Shown here piece after piece: positions 1-5,966 of a stretch of DNA of 6,052 bases; position 1 is the stretch's first letter, and each line of letters starts with the position of its first letter. The translations under genes were made by a program, and so were the position numbers. This DNA is from Anaerolineaceae bacterium (GTDB taxonomy: Bacteria > Chloroflexota > Anaerolineae > Anaerolineales > Villigracilaceae): NCBI GenBank assembly GCA_022181005.1, contig BQMV01000067.1, positions 1 to 6,052 on the forward strand, read 5' to 3'. The notes below the pieces were generated by a model, which made no database searches, had not been told where the DNA came from, and saw only the letters and a list, made by a program, of their open reading frames with translations.

Positions 1-1655
1 TTGACTTGCCGGTCAAACGTATTCGCGTACTCAAGCCGCGCATCGGCGGCGGCTTCGGCGGCAAACAAGAGATGCTTATCGAAGATATTCCCGCGCATGT
101 GACCCTCGCCACCAAGCGCCCGGTGCTGCATGAATACACGCGCGAAGAAGAATTCAGCGCGGCGCGTTCGCGCCACCCGATGCGCGTCAAGATGAAGACC
201 GGCGTTAAAAACGACGGGACCATCACAGCGAACGCCATGTACGCGTTGTCAGACACGGGCGCGTACGGTTGTCACGCGTTGACCGTGACCGGCAATACCG
301 GGCACAAATCAATGGCGTTATATGTCGGGGACGGCGCATACCGCGAATCGCCGAACATCCAATTCCATGCAGATGTAGTGTATACCAACACGCCGCCGGC
401 TGGCGCTTTCCGCGGCTACGGCGTGCCGCAAGGCTACTGGCCCCTCGATCGGCACATGGAAAAAGTGGCGCGCGCGCTCAACCTTGATCCGATCGCATTC
501 CGCTTAAAGAACGCCATCCGTCCAGGCGAATATCACCCCTTCTCAACCGCTTGGAATGAGGGCCGCGAACCGCGCCCAGAGATCGTGCAAACCGTCGGCT
601 TGGAGATGTGCGTCGCGCAAGGCAAAGCCGCCATCGGCTGGGATACGAAATCTGGCAATGAAGAATGGCGGCAGAACAGCGGCGCGTCTCATCTACGCAA
701 AGGCGTGGGTATGGCAATGGTTATGCAAGGCACAGCCATTCCCTATCTCGATATGGGCGGCGCGTCCATTAAGATGAACGACGACGGTTCTTTCAATATG
801 CTGGTCGGCGCAACGGACCTAGGCACCGGCTCGGATACCGTCATCGCGCAGATGGCGGCTGAAGTATTGGGAGCGCCGCTCGAAGATATCATCGCATACT
901 CCTCGGACACCGACTTCACCCCATTCGACAAAGGCGCGTACGCCTCATCCACTACGTACATCTCCGGCACAGCCGCCGTCAAAGCCGCGCAGATCGTCGC
1001 GGAAAGAATAAAAGCCAGAGCGGTTGATATGTTCAAGGCTCAAGGTCTGAACGTTGAACCTTCCGATTTGCAACTTTCCAATCGTATGGTTATTGAGTCG
1101 AGCGGACAAACCATTCCATTCAGCGAAATCGCCCTCGATAGCCTGCATCGAAGCAATCAAGAGCAGATTATGGGCGTGGCAAGTCACGTCTCGCCGGTTT
1201 CGCCCCCGCCCTTCGCAGCGCAATTTGCCGAAGTGACTGTGGATACCGAGACAGGCGCCGTTAAAGTGGACAAATTAATCATGGCAGTGGACGCGGGCGT
1301 TATCATCAACCCGCTGACCGCATCGGGGCAAGTCGAAGGCGGCATGACGCAAGCGCTTGGGTACGCCGTCTGCGAAGAAATGCGCTATGATAAAAACGGA
1401 CGCGCCATTGAACGCGATCTTGATCGCTATCACATCTTCCGCGCAGATGAAATGCCCGAACTTGAAACCATCTTCGTTGAGACGTTCGAACCGAGTCATC
1501 CCTTCGGCGTGAAAGCCGTTGCCGAAATTCCCATGAACGGCGTAGCGCCAGCCGTCGGCAACGCCATCCTCGACGCCATCGGCGTGAATGTGGACACAAT
1601 CCCAACGACGCCAGAGCGAGTGTGGCGGGCGATGAAGAAACAATCTCTTGAGTAG
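1..1655 (+). CDS. Molybdopterin-binding (large) subunit of a xanthine dehydrogenase/aldehyde oxidase-family hydroxylase, 5'-truncated by window edge
   Basis: This is the C-terminal part of a molybdenum hydroxylase large subunit, which oxidises an aldehyde or N-heterocycle using the molybdenum cofactor and passes electrons to FeS/FAD partners. The reading frame is open to the left edge (first full codon at base 3), so the TTG at base 6 is not a real start. Residues below count from that TTG. Visible cofactor motifs are GGGFGGK at 14-20, GAFRGYG at 133-139 and LGTGSDT at 272-278. The catalytic glutamate is E507 in GVKAVAEIP, matching bovine XDH E1261. The C-terminus is complete, ending in the usual IPTTPERVWRAM region. 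GAFRGYG rules out a CO dehydrogenase loop (AYRCSFR). The positions that bind purine in bovine XDH (E802, R880) appear to be Q21 and M103, so xanthine may not be the substrate. The N-terminal several hundred residues lie upstream. Family assignment is sure, substrate is not. Confidence 0.95.
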   Translation, partial: DLPVKRIRVLKPRIGGGFGGKQEMLIEDIPAHVTLATKRPVLHEYTREEEFSAARSRHPMRVKMKTGVKNDGTITANAMYALSDTGAYGCHALTVTGNTGHKSMALYVGDGAYRESPNIQFHADVVYTNTPPAGAFRGYGVPQGYWPLDRHMEKVARALNLDPIAFRLKNAIRPGEYHPFSTAWNEGREPRPEIVQTVGLEMCVAQGKAAIGWDTKSGNEEWRQNSGASHLRKGVGMAMVMQGTAIPYLDMGGASIKMNDDGSFNMLVGATDLGTGSDTVIAQMAAEVLGAPLEDIIAYSSDTDFTPFDKGAYASSTTYISGTAAVKAAQIVAERIKARAVDMFKAQGLNVEPSDLQLSNRMVIESSGQTIPFSEIALDSLHRSNQEQIMGVASHVSPVSPPPFAAQFAEVTVDTETGAVKVDKLIMAVDAGVIINPLTASGQVEGGMTQALGYAVCEEMRYDKNGRAIERDLDRYHIFRADEMPELETIFVETFEPSHPFGVKAVAEIPMNGVAPAVGNAILDAIGVNVDTIPTTPERVWRAMKKQSLE

Positions 1656-1684
1656 CAATGGAGAAGATAGGCAAGTCCTTTTTG

Positions 1685-1736
1685 AATCACGGAGTCACGG
1701 AGACACAGAGAAAAAAGGCTCCGTGACTCCGTGGTT
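1685..1736. repeat. Intergenic palindromic repeat (perfect 15-bp arms)
   Basis: Left arm 1688-1702 (CACGGAGTCACGGAG) is the exact reverse complement of right arm 1719-1733, with a 16-nt loop at 1703-1718. Outward there is a G-T pair (1687/1734) and then two A-T pairs, giving an 18-bp stem if the wobble is allowed. The left arm and loop also read as tandem 8-mers: TCACGGAG, TCACGGAG, ACACAGAG. No T-run directly follows the right arm, so a simple intrinsic terminator is unlikely, though it may protect the upstream mRNA end. It looks like a dispersed REP/MITE-like intergenic element; that classification is inference, the structure is directly visible. Confidence 0.85.
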
Positions 1737-1747
1737 AAGATTTTGAG

Positions 1748-2098
1748 ATGTTTGCAAAAGATCAACTTATGAAATTTCAAGAAGTTATCCAACGAGCGGC
1801 TGAAATCCGCGCAAAGTACGCCCTGCTTGAACAAAAGCAATACGGCACAGAATGGACAGCCGAGGAACTCGCGCTCGGTTTTGTCGGCGACGTGGGCGAC
1901 CTGACCAAACTGGTCGTAGCCCTACAAGGCAAACGCGAAATATCAGAAGCGCATGACAAACTTGCGCACGAACTCGCAGATTGCCTCTGGTCTGTTATCA
2001 TTCTGGCTCAAGCGCATCAGGTTGATCTCGAATCGGCGTTCCTAAAAACCATGGACGAACTCGACGCGCATATCAACAAGTTGCTAACAGGCAATTAG
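1748..2098 (+). CDS. MazG-like nucleotide pyrophosphohydrolase
   Basis: A small all-helical protein (116 aa) of the MazG-like NTP pyrophosphohydrolase superfamily, expected to hydrolyse (d)NTPs or related nucleotides to the monophosphate and PPi in the cytoplasm. The core is LALGFVGDVGDLTKL (residues 41-55) followed by KLAHELADCLW (71-81). It corresponds to the family metal site EExxE...ExxD, here G47-D48-x-x-D51 and E75-x-x-D78, so the first glutamate is replaced by glycine. The length fits a single-domain MazG-like protein rather than two-domain E. coli MazG. Two starts are possible: ATG 1748 (shown), 15 nt after the palindromic repeat arm, and ATG 1769 (residue 8, MKFQEV); neither has a good Shine-Dalgarno. 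The 92-nt gap from the molybdoenzyme contains the repeat, and the gene ends within the promoter region of the next operon. Substrate unknown. Confidence 0.82.
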   Translation: MFAKDQLMKFQEVIQRAAEIRAKYALLEQKQYGTEWTAEELALGFVGDVGDLTKLVVALQGKREISEAHDKLAHELADCLWSVIILAQAHQVDLESAFLKTMDELDAHINKLLTGN

Positions 2099-2101
2099 CA
2101 A
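2081..2101. promoter_or_regulatory. Candidate operator: 7-bp inverted repeat over the -35/spacer
   Basis: TTGCTAA (2081-2087) and TTAGCAA (2095-2101) are perfect inverted copies separated by 7 nt. They cover the -35 box and most of the spacer of the promoter feeding the antitoxin-like gene. That placement suits autorepression by the DUF433 protein, whose family has a winged-HTH-like fold. It also spans the MazG-like stop codon and could form a weak hairpin, but no T-tract follows. GCAA/TTGC half-site-like tetramers recur at 2091, 2117, 2125 and 2127. Operator role is inference. Confidence 0.35.
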
Positions 2102-2110
2102 GGGTATAAT
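2081..2110 (+). promoter_or_regulatory. Sigma70-type promoter for the DUF433/DUF5615/PPase/xdhC operon
   Basis: The -10 box is a perfect TATAAT at 2105-2110 and a -35-like TTGCTA (4 of 6 consensus) lies at 2081-2086, with an 18-bp spacer. The -35 box lies inside the last codons of the MazG-like gene. The predicted transcript would begin about 2116-2118 and has a clear Shine-Dalgarno ahead of ATG 2144. Prediction from sequence only. Confidence 0.6.
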
Positions 2111-2128
2111 TAAGCGGCAACCAATTGC

Positions 2129-2136
2129 AAAGAGGA
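2129..2136 (+). promoter_or_regulatory. Ribosome binding site of the DUF433 gene
   Basis: AAAGAGGA lies with its last G 8 nt before ATG 2144 and supports that start over nearby alternatives. It is the only good Shine-Dalgarno in the four-gene operon, which suggests downstream genes rely on coupling. Confidence 0.65.
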
Positions 2137-2143
2137 ATCCAAA

Positions 2144-2365
2144 ATGAGTTTCAAAAGAATCACCATCAACCCAGACGTGTTCAGCGGCAAACCATGCATC
2201 CGCAACCTGAGATTCCCCGTTTCGCGGTTGCTCGGGTTGCTTGCCTCGGGCGAAACTCGCGATTCCATTCTCAAGGCTTACCCCTATCTCGAATCGGAAG
2301 ACATTGACGAAGCCTTGATGTACGCGGCATCGCTGGCTGAAGAAGAAGTCATCGAATTTGCCTGA
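2144..2365 (+). CDS. DUF433 family protein, putative VapB-like antitoxin
   Basis: A 73-aa protein of the DUF433 family, small winged-HTH-like proteins usually found as the antitoxin partner of DUF5615 PIN-like toxins. The family pattern is clear: ITINPDVFSGKPCIRNLRFPV (about residues 6-26), where the 'P..fsGKPcIrg.R' block is the signature, then LLGLLASGETRDSILKAYPYLESEDIDEAL (about 29-58), the helix-turn-helix-like part, and an acidic tail. The start is fixed by a good Shine-Dalgarno 8 nt upstream and a perfect -10 box further up. The stop overlaps the next start by one base (TGATG), indicating translational coupling with the putative toxin. Likely role is neutralising the toxin and repressing the promoter, inferred from family and arrangement. 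Confidence 0.88.
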   Translation: MSFKRITINPDVFSGKPCIRNLRFPVSRLLGLLASGETRDSILKAYPYLESEDIDEALMYAASLAEEEVIEFA

Positions 2366-2736
2366 TGAAATTCCTGATTGACATGCCCGCTTCGCCTGAA
2401 CTTGTTCCCTGGCTTCAGGAAAAGGGTCATGAGGCTATTCACGCGAAAGACGTGAATCTCGCAACAGCAACAGATTCGACCATCATGGCTCAGGCGGTAG
2501 ACGAAGAGAGGATCGTAATCACAGCCGATCTCGATTTCGGGACCTTGTTGGCGCGGAGTGGAAATGATACGCCGGGCGTCATTCTATTTCGCGGCGGAAA
2601 TTATTCGGAAGCCGAAATGCAAGATCTCGTAGCGCGCGTGCTACAAACAGTAAGACCCGACGTGTTGAAACATTCTATTGCCGTTGTTGATAAACGGCGA
2701 ATTCGAATTACACGGCTCCCCCTAAAAAAACCATGA
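2365..2736 (+). CDS. DUF5615 PIN-like protein, putative toxin (ribonuclease)
   Basis: A 123-aa protein of the DUF5615 PIN-like family, predicted metal-dependent ribonuclease toxins paired with DUF433 proteins. Putative acidic catalytic residues are visible: D6 in FLIDMPASP near the N-terminus, D37 in ATATDSTI, and D55/D57 in ITADLDFG. The PGVILFRGG block (residues about 70-78) is also typical. The length is normal and all acidic positions are retained, so it appears intact. It starts one base inside the antitoxin stop codon with no clear Shine-Dalgarno, and its own stop overlaps the start of the pyrophosphatase gene by 4 nt (ATGA). Being tied on both sides is unusual for a toxin gene. Nuclease activity is inferred from family, not shown. 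Confidence 0.87.
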   Translation: MKFLIDMPASPELVPWLQEKGHEAIHAKDVNLATATDSTIMAQAVDEERIVITADLDFGTLLARSGNDTPGVILFRGGNYSEAEMQDLVARVLQTVRPDVLKHSIAVVDKRRIRITRLPLKKP

Positions 2737-4070
2737 GTAAAACCTTCGTTATCGGACACGTCAACCCCGACACAGACTCCATCGCGTCGGCGATGGGCTA
2801 TGCGTGGTTATTGCGCGAACGCGACGGAGTAGAGGCTATAGCGGCGCGGGCAGGCGCGCTCAACCCGCAAACAGCGTGGACACTCAAACGTCTGGAGCTC
2901 GACCCGCCTATCTTGCTGACCGACGCGTCGCCGCGCTTTGATTCCGTGATGTTGCGATATGACACTATTCGTCCGCAAGCGCAATTAGGCGCAGCATGGG
3001 CGCTCGCTAGCAAAACCGGCGGCGTCGCTCCCATCGTAGACGCGGACGGTAAACCATTCGGGCTAATCAACGGCTTGAGCCTATTCAAATATTTCATTGA
3101 AACGCTGGGTCCGCGCCCCGCCGAAACAACCGTGCGCGAAATGATGTCGGCGCCGTGCAAAGATGCGGCAGACACGAGCGCAGCTAAATTCCCCGCTAAC
3201 GCGCGCATCCGCGACTTCTTGAATCGTATCCTACGCGACGAAACCAGCGACTATTGGGTTATTGATGAAAATGGTTTATATCTTGGTGTCGCTCGCCAGC
3301 GCGACCTGCTCAACCCACCGCGCTTAAAGATTATCCTTGTAGACCATAACGAACCGCGTCAATCCATTGGCGCGCTCGAAGAAGCCGAGTTGCTCGAAGT
3401 GTTAGATCACCATCGTCTCGGCAACTCGCACACCCACACGCCCATTCGCTTCACAGTAGACGTTGTCGGCTCGACCTCAACGCTCGTTTCAGAGATGAGC
3501 GCTGAGGCGGGGCTTTCCATGCCGCCCAATCTCGCGGGTGCGCTTCTCGCTGGGTTGCTATCTGACACGCTCATCCTCGCCTCGCCGACCGTCACATTGC
3601 GCGATAAAAGCGCCGCCGAACGACTCGCACGATGGGCGTTCGTGGGCGGAAGTCCGCTTAAAGGCGAGACGATTGAATCGTTTGGCACAGCCTTACTCGC
3701 CGCCGGCGCGGGGCTCTCGAATCGCGATCCGCACGAGATCGTCAACACCGACATCAAACAATACGAAGCCGGCGGATTCAAATTCGCCATCGCGCAAGCC
3801 GAAGTGACCGACCTCTTGCAATTGGCGGATCATCTTATCCCGCTTTCCAAAGCGCTCGACGACCTCAAAGATAAGCAAGGACTCGACTTCGCCATGCTGC
3901 TCGTCACCGATATTGTGCGCGGTTCAAGCCGACTGATCCTATCGTCTCACGCGCCGCTCATACTCGACGATCTGCCCTACCCGCCGCTTCCAGACGGCAC
4001 CCGCCATGCGCCGGGCGTGGTCTCGCGTAAGAAACAATTGCTGCCCGTCGTATTGGGCTTGCTGGAGTGA
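2733..4070 (+). CDS. ppaC: Manganese-dependent family II inorganic pyrophosphatase with CBS domain insert
   Basis: A cytoplasmic DHH-family enzyme (445 aa) hydrolysing pyrophosphate to two phosphates. Metal ligands are visible: H9, D13, D15 in IGHVNPDTDSIAS, D204 in LVDHNE, D225-H226-H227 in the DHH motif, and D278 in GLLSDT. The DHHA2 domain follows, with the substrate-binding SRKKQ at 431-435. Plain family II enzymes are about 310 residues; the extra length lies between residues about 65 and 198 and reads as a pair of CBS domains (GGVAPIVDADGKPFGLI at 96-112; SDYWVIDENGLYLGVARQRDLL at 172-193). CBS-PPases of this family are regulated by adenine nucleotides, usually inhibited by AMP/ADP. I see no room for the DRTGG domain that some relatives carry between the CBS repeats. 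The start overlaps the toxin stop (ATGA), without a Shine-Dalgarno. The xdhC-family gene follows 12 nt later. Confidence 0.95.
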   Translation: MSKTFVIGHVNPDTDSIASAMGYAWLLRERDGVEAIAARAGALNPQTAWTLKRLELDPPILLTDASPRFDSVMLRYDTIRPQAQLGAAWALASKTGGVAPIVDADGKPFGLINGLSLFKYFIETLGPRPAETTVREMMSAPCKDAADTSAAKFPANARIRDFLNRILRDETSDYWVIDENGLYLGVARQRDLLNPPRLKIILVDHNEPRQSIGALEEAELLEVLDHHRLGNSHTHTPIRFTVDVVGSTSTLVSEMSAEAGLSMPPNLAGALLAGLLSDTLILASPTVTLRDKSAAERLARWAFVGGSPLKGETIESFGTALLAAGAGLSNRDPHEIVNTDIKQYEAGGFKFAIAQAEVTDLLQLADHLIPLSKALDDLKDKQGLDFAMLLVTDIVRGSSRLILSSHAPLILDDLPYPPLPDGTRHAPGVVSRKKQLLPVVLGLLE

Positions 4071-4082
4071 TGCATTGGCGTT

Positions 4083-4874
4083 ATGACCTCCATCTATCAA
4101 ATCATCTCCGAATTGGACAAAAACGACGAATCCGTTGTATTGTGCACCATTGTCAAAAGTCAAGGTTCTACGCCGCGACGCGTGGGCAGTAAAATGCTGG
4201 TCTATCCAAACGGGCAATCAGTCGGTTCGATCGGCGGCGGAGACTTAGAACACCGCGTACTTGATGAAGCTTGGATCGCCTTCAGCGAGGGCAAGCCGCG
4301 CACGCTCACCTATCATCTCGTCAACCCGAAGCGCGGCGATCCCGGCGTATGCGGCGGAACCGTAGAGGTCTTTGTGGAACCGATCCTCTCAACTCCAACG
4401 GTTGTCATCATCGGCGCGGGGCACGTCGGCAAGGCGATCGTTCACTTGGCAAAATGGCTGGGATTCCGAGTCGTCGTCAGCGACGACCGTGTGGAATTTT
4501 GCAACCCCGAATCCACACCGGGCGCCGACGCGTACTATCCGCTTCCGATGGAAAAGCTGGCAAGTCAACTAAAGATCACGCGGCGAACGTTTCTAGCGAT
4601 CACCAGCCGCGGGTCTGCGCTGGACGTATTGGGCTTGCCGTCGCTGCTCAAATCACAAGCGGCGTATATCGGCGTGATCGGGTCGAAACGTCGCTGGCTG
4701 ACAACCGTCAAGGCGCTGAAGGCAAAAGGCGTGTCTGAAGAACTGATCGCGCGCGTTCATTCGCCCATGGGAATCGAGTTGAACGCTGAAACGCCCGAAG
4801 AGATCGCCGTCAGCGTCATGGCAGAGATCCTGATGATCCGCGATAAAGGCACGGGCAAATCCATGAAAAATTGA
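4083..4874 (+). CDS. xdhC: XdhC/CoxI-family molybdenum cofactor maturation factor
   Basis: A 263-aa XdhC-type protein. Family members bind molybdenum cofactor, protect it, assist its sulfuration and deliver it to xanthine dehydrogenase-like enzymes without being part of the mature complex. The N-terminal XdhC/CoxI domain shows GSTPRRVGSKMLVY (28-41), GSIGGGDLE (48-56) and CGGTVEVFVEP (90-100, with conserved C90). A Rossmann domain follows from about residue 105, with the glycine motif IIGAGHVGKAI (109-119), GVIGSKRR (197-204) and the closing AETPEEIAVSVMAEIL (235-250). It is complete. It lies 12 nt after the pyrophosphatase, probably the last gene of that operon; a GGAG at 4064 is too far (15 nt) to be an ideal ribosome site. 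The likely client is the large subunit at the left window edge, 2.4 kb upstream. Family certain, client inferred. Confidence 0.93.
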   Translation: MTSIYQIISELDKNDESVVLCTIVKSQGSTPRRVGSKMLVYPNGQSVGSIGGGDLEHRVLDEAWIAFSEGKPRTLTYHLVNPKRGDPGVCGGTVEVFVEPILSTPTVVIIGAGHVGKAIVHLAKWLGFRVVVSDDRVEFCNPESTPGADAYYPLPMEKLASQLKITRRTFLAITSRGSALDVLGLPSLLKSQAAYIGVIGSKRRWLTTVKALKAKGVSEELIARVHSPMGIELNAETPEEIAVSVMAEILMIRDKGTGKSMKN

Positions 4875-4909
4875 GACCTTTCTGCATTTTTTTCGTACAT
4901 AACTTAGGC

Positions 4910-4915
4910 TATAAT
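4910..4915 (+). promoter_or_regulatory. -10 promoter element of the SPFH-HTH gene
   Basis: A perfect TATAAT sits 33 nt before ATG 4948, in the 73-nt gap after xdhC. No good -35 box is at the expected distance (the region is a T-run, 4887-4893), so the promoter may rely on an activator or another sigma factor, or simply be weakly matched. It marks a separate transcription unit for the downstream gene. Confidence 0.5.
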
Positions 4916-4935
4916 TCGGAATAACGTTCCTCGAA

Positions 4936-4941
4936 AAGGAG
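4936..4941 (+). promoter_or_regulatory. Strong ribosome binding site of the SPFH-HTH gene
   Basis: AAGGAG with 6 nt to ATG 4948 is the best Shine-Dalgarno in the window. It fixes the start of the downstream gene and suggests efficient translation. Confidence 0.8.
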
Positions 4942-4947
4942 AGACAC

Positions 4948-5964
4948 ATGGCTAGAATTTTTGATGTAATCGAATATGCAAATGAGATGAAAGATGAGAT
5001 CGTCCATCGCTTCCCTGAGGAGGGCATCGGCGACTATCGTCTCGGTTCGCAAGTGATCGTACGCGAGGCGCAAGCGGCGGTCTTCTTCCGCGACGGCAAC
5101 GCGCTGGATGTATTCAACGCAGGCAGGCACACGATCGCCACTGCGAACATCCCGAAGTTAATTGACCTCATCGGAAAAGCGTTCAACGAACGCACGCCGT
5201 TTCCAGCGGAAGTGTACTTCGTATCGCTCAAGGAATTTGCCAACGAGAAGTGGGGCACGCCGCAACCGATCATCGTTCGCAACCCGGGCATGGGGCTGGG
5301 CGTGGCGTTATTGCAAGGATTCGGAACATATTCGTTCCAAGTGAAAGACCCGCAACAATTCGTCACACAGATCGTCGGCGCGCGGGGCAGTTACCGCACT
5401 TCCGACATTGAAGAACGTTTGCGATCCGTTTTACTATCCAAGTTGCAAGACGTGCTCGGCGAAACCACCTCCGCGAAAAGCGTAGTGGACTTAATCGGTT
5501 TGACGGAAGAACTCGGCGCCAGCGTCCGCGCAAAAGCACAGGATGACTTTGAAGCATTGGGCATGGTCTTGAAATCCTTCTACATTGGGAATCTCAAACC
5601 GTCCAGCAAATCTGCGCAAGAATTACGCGACATGGGCATGCTTGATATGGCGACATACACACAACTGCAAGCCGCAGACGCAATGCGCGACGCGGCTCAA
5701 AACGAAGGCGGCGGAGCGGGTCTCACCGCTGGCATCGGCGCAGGCATGGGCATTGGCAATCTGATGGGGCAAGCGCTTCAAGGCGGCATGCAAAATGCCG
5801 CTGCGGGCGGCGCCGCCGCAGGCAGCATAAAAATGCCGGACATCATGACGCCCGCCGAAGCGGCGCAATTCATGAAAGTGACCGAAGCGGACGTTCTAGG
5901 CGCGATTAACGACGACAGTCTAAAAGCCAAGAAGATCGGCTCGGCGTTTCGTATCAGCAAATAA
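4948..5964 (+). CDS. SPFH-domain (YdjI-like) protein with C-terminal excisionase-type helix-turn-helix
   Basis: A 338-aa protein of the SPFH/YdjI ('virion core protein'-like) group. Residues 1 to about 225 form the SPFH-like part: LGSQVIVREAQAAVFFRDG (32-50), the band-7-like FGTYSFQVKDPQQFV region (125-139) and a helical stretch through LGMVLKSFYIGNLK (204-217). Residues about 252-293 are a glycine/alanine/methionine-rich linker (AGIGAGMGIGNLMGQALQ...), common in this group. Many relatives end in a zinc ribbon; here residues 299-338 (TPAEAAQFMKVTEADVLGAI then LKAKKIGSAFRISK) match the excisionase/MerR-type winged HTH pattern. No signal peptide or strong transmembrane segment is visible. B. 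subtilis YdjI is associated with a membrane stress system, but this gene has no such partner in the window. It has its own promoter, ribosome site and terminator. The exact function is unknown. Confidence 0.85.
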   Translation: MARIFDVIEYANEMKDEIVHRFPEEGIGDYRLGSQVIVREAQAAVFFRDGNALDVFNAGRHTIATANIPKLIDLIGKAFNERTPFPAEVYFVSLKEFANEKWGTPQPIIVRNPGMGLGVALLQGFGTYSFQVKDPQQFVTQIVGARGSYRTSDIEERLRSVLLSKLQDVLGETTSAKSVVDLIGLTEELGASVRAKAQDDFEALGMVLKSFYIGNLKPSSKSAQELRDMGMLDMATYTQLQAADAMRDAAQNEGGGAGLTAGIGAGMGIGNLMGQALQGGMQNAAAGGAAAGSIKMPDIMTPAEAAQFMKVTEADVLGAINDDSLKAKKIGSAFRISK

Positions 5965-5966
5965 AA

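Noticed and set aside
6..8. TTG at base 6 as the start of the first gene
   Set aside because: The frame is open to the window edge and the conserved GGGFGGK motif sits only 13 residues in, whereas these subunits have long sequence before it; the gene is truncated by the window.
1275..1674. Overlapping minus-strand ORFs of 122-127 codons opposite the molybdoenzyme
   Set aside because: They lie fully antisense to a clearly conserved gene, have no recognisable domains and low-complexity Arg/Ser-rich content typical of shadow frames in GC-rich DNA.
1685..1736. Palindromic repeat as a CRISPR fragment or ordinary terminator
   Set aside because: There is no repeat-spacer periodicity, and no T-run directly after the stem; it fits a dispersed palindromic element better.
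2125..2307. 60-codon + strand ORF overlapping the DUF433 gene
   Set aside because: Starts ahead of the Shine-Dalgarno of the real gene and has no conserved pattern, while the 2144 frame matches DUF433 clearly.
2798..3790. Minus-strand ORFs of 127-136 codons opposite the pyrophosphatase
   Set aside because: The + strand encodes a complete, motif-rich CBS-PPase across the whole interval; the antisense frames show no family pattern or start signals.
4070..4072. ATG at 4070 overlapping the PPase stop as the xdhC start
   Set aside because: It is out of frame with the XdhC protein; ATG 4083 is the in-frame start.
4271..4738. 155-codon + strand ORF in another frame inside xdhC
   Set aside because: xdhC motifs run uninterrupted through the region in the main frame; the alternate frame is Arg-rich and unrecognisable.
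4875..4893. Intrinsic terminator after xdhC
   Set aside because: A run of seven T (4887-4893) is present but I find no convincing GC-rich hairpin just upstream of it.
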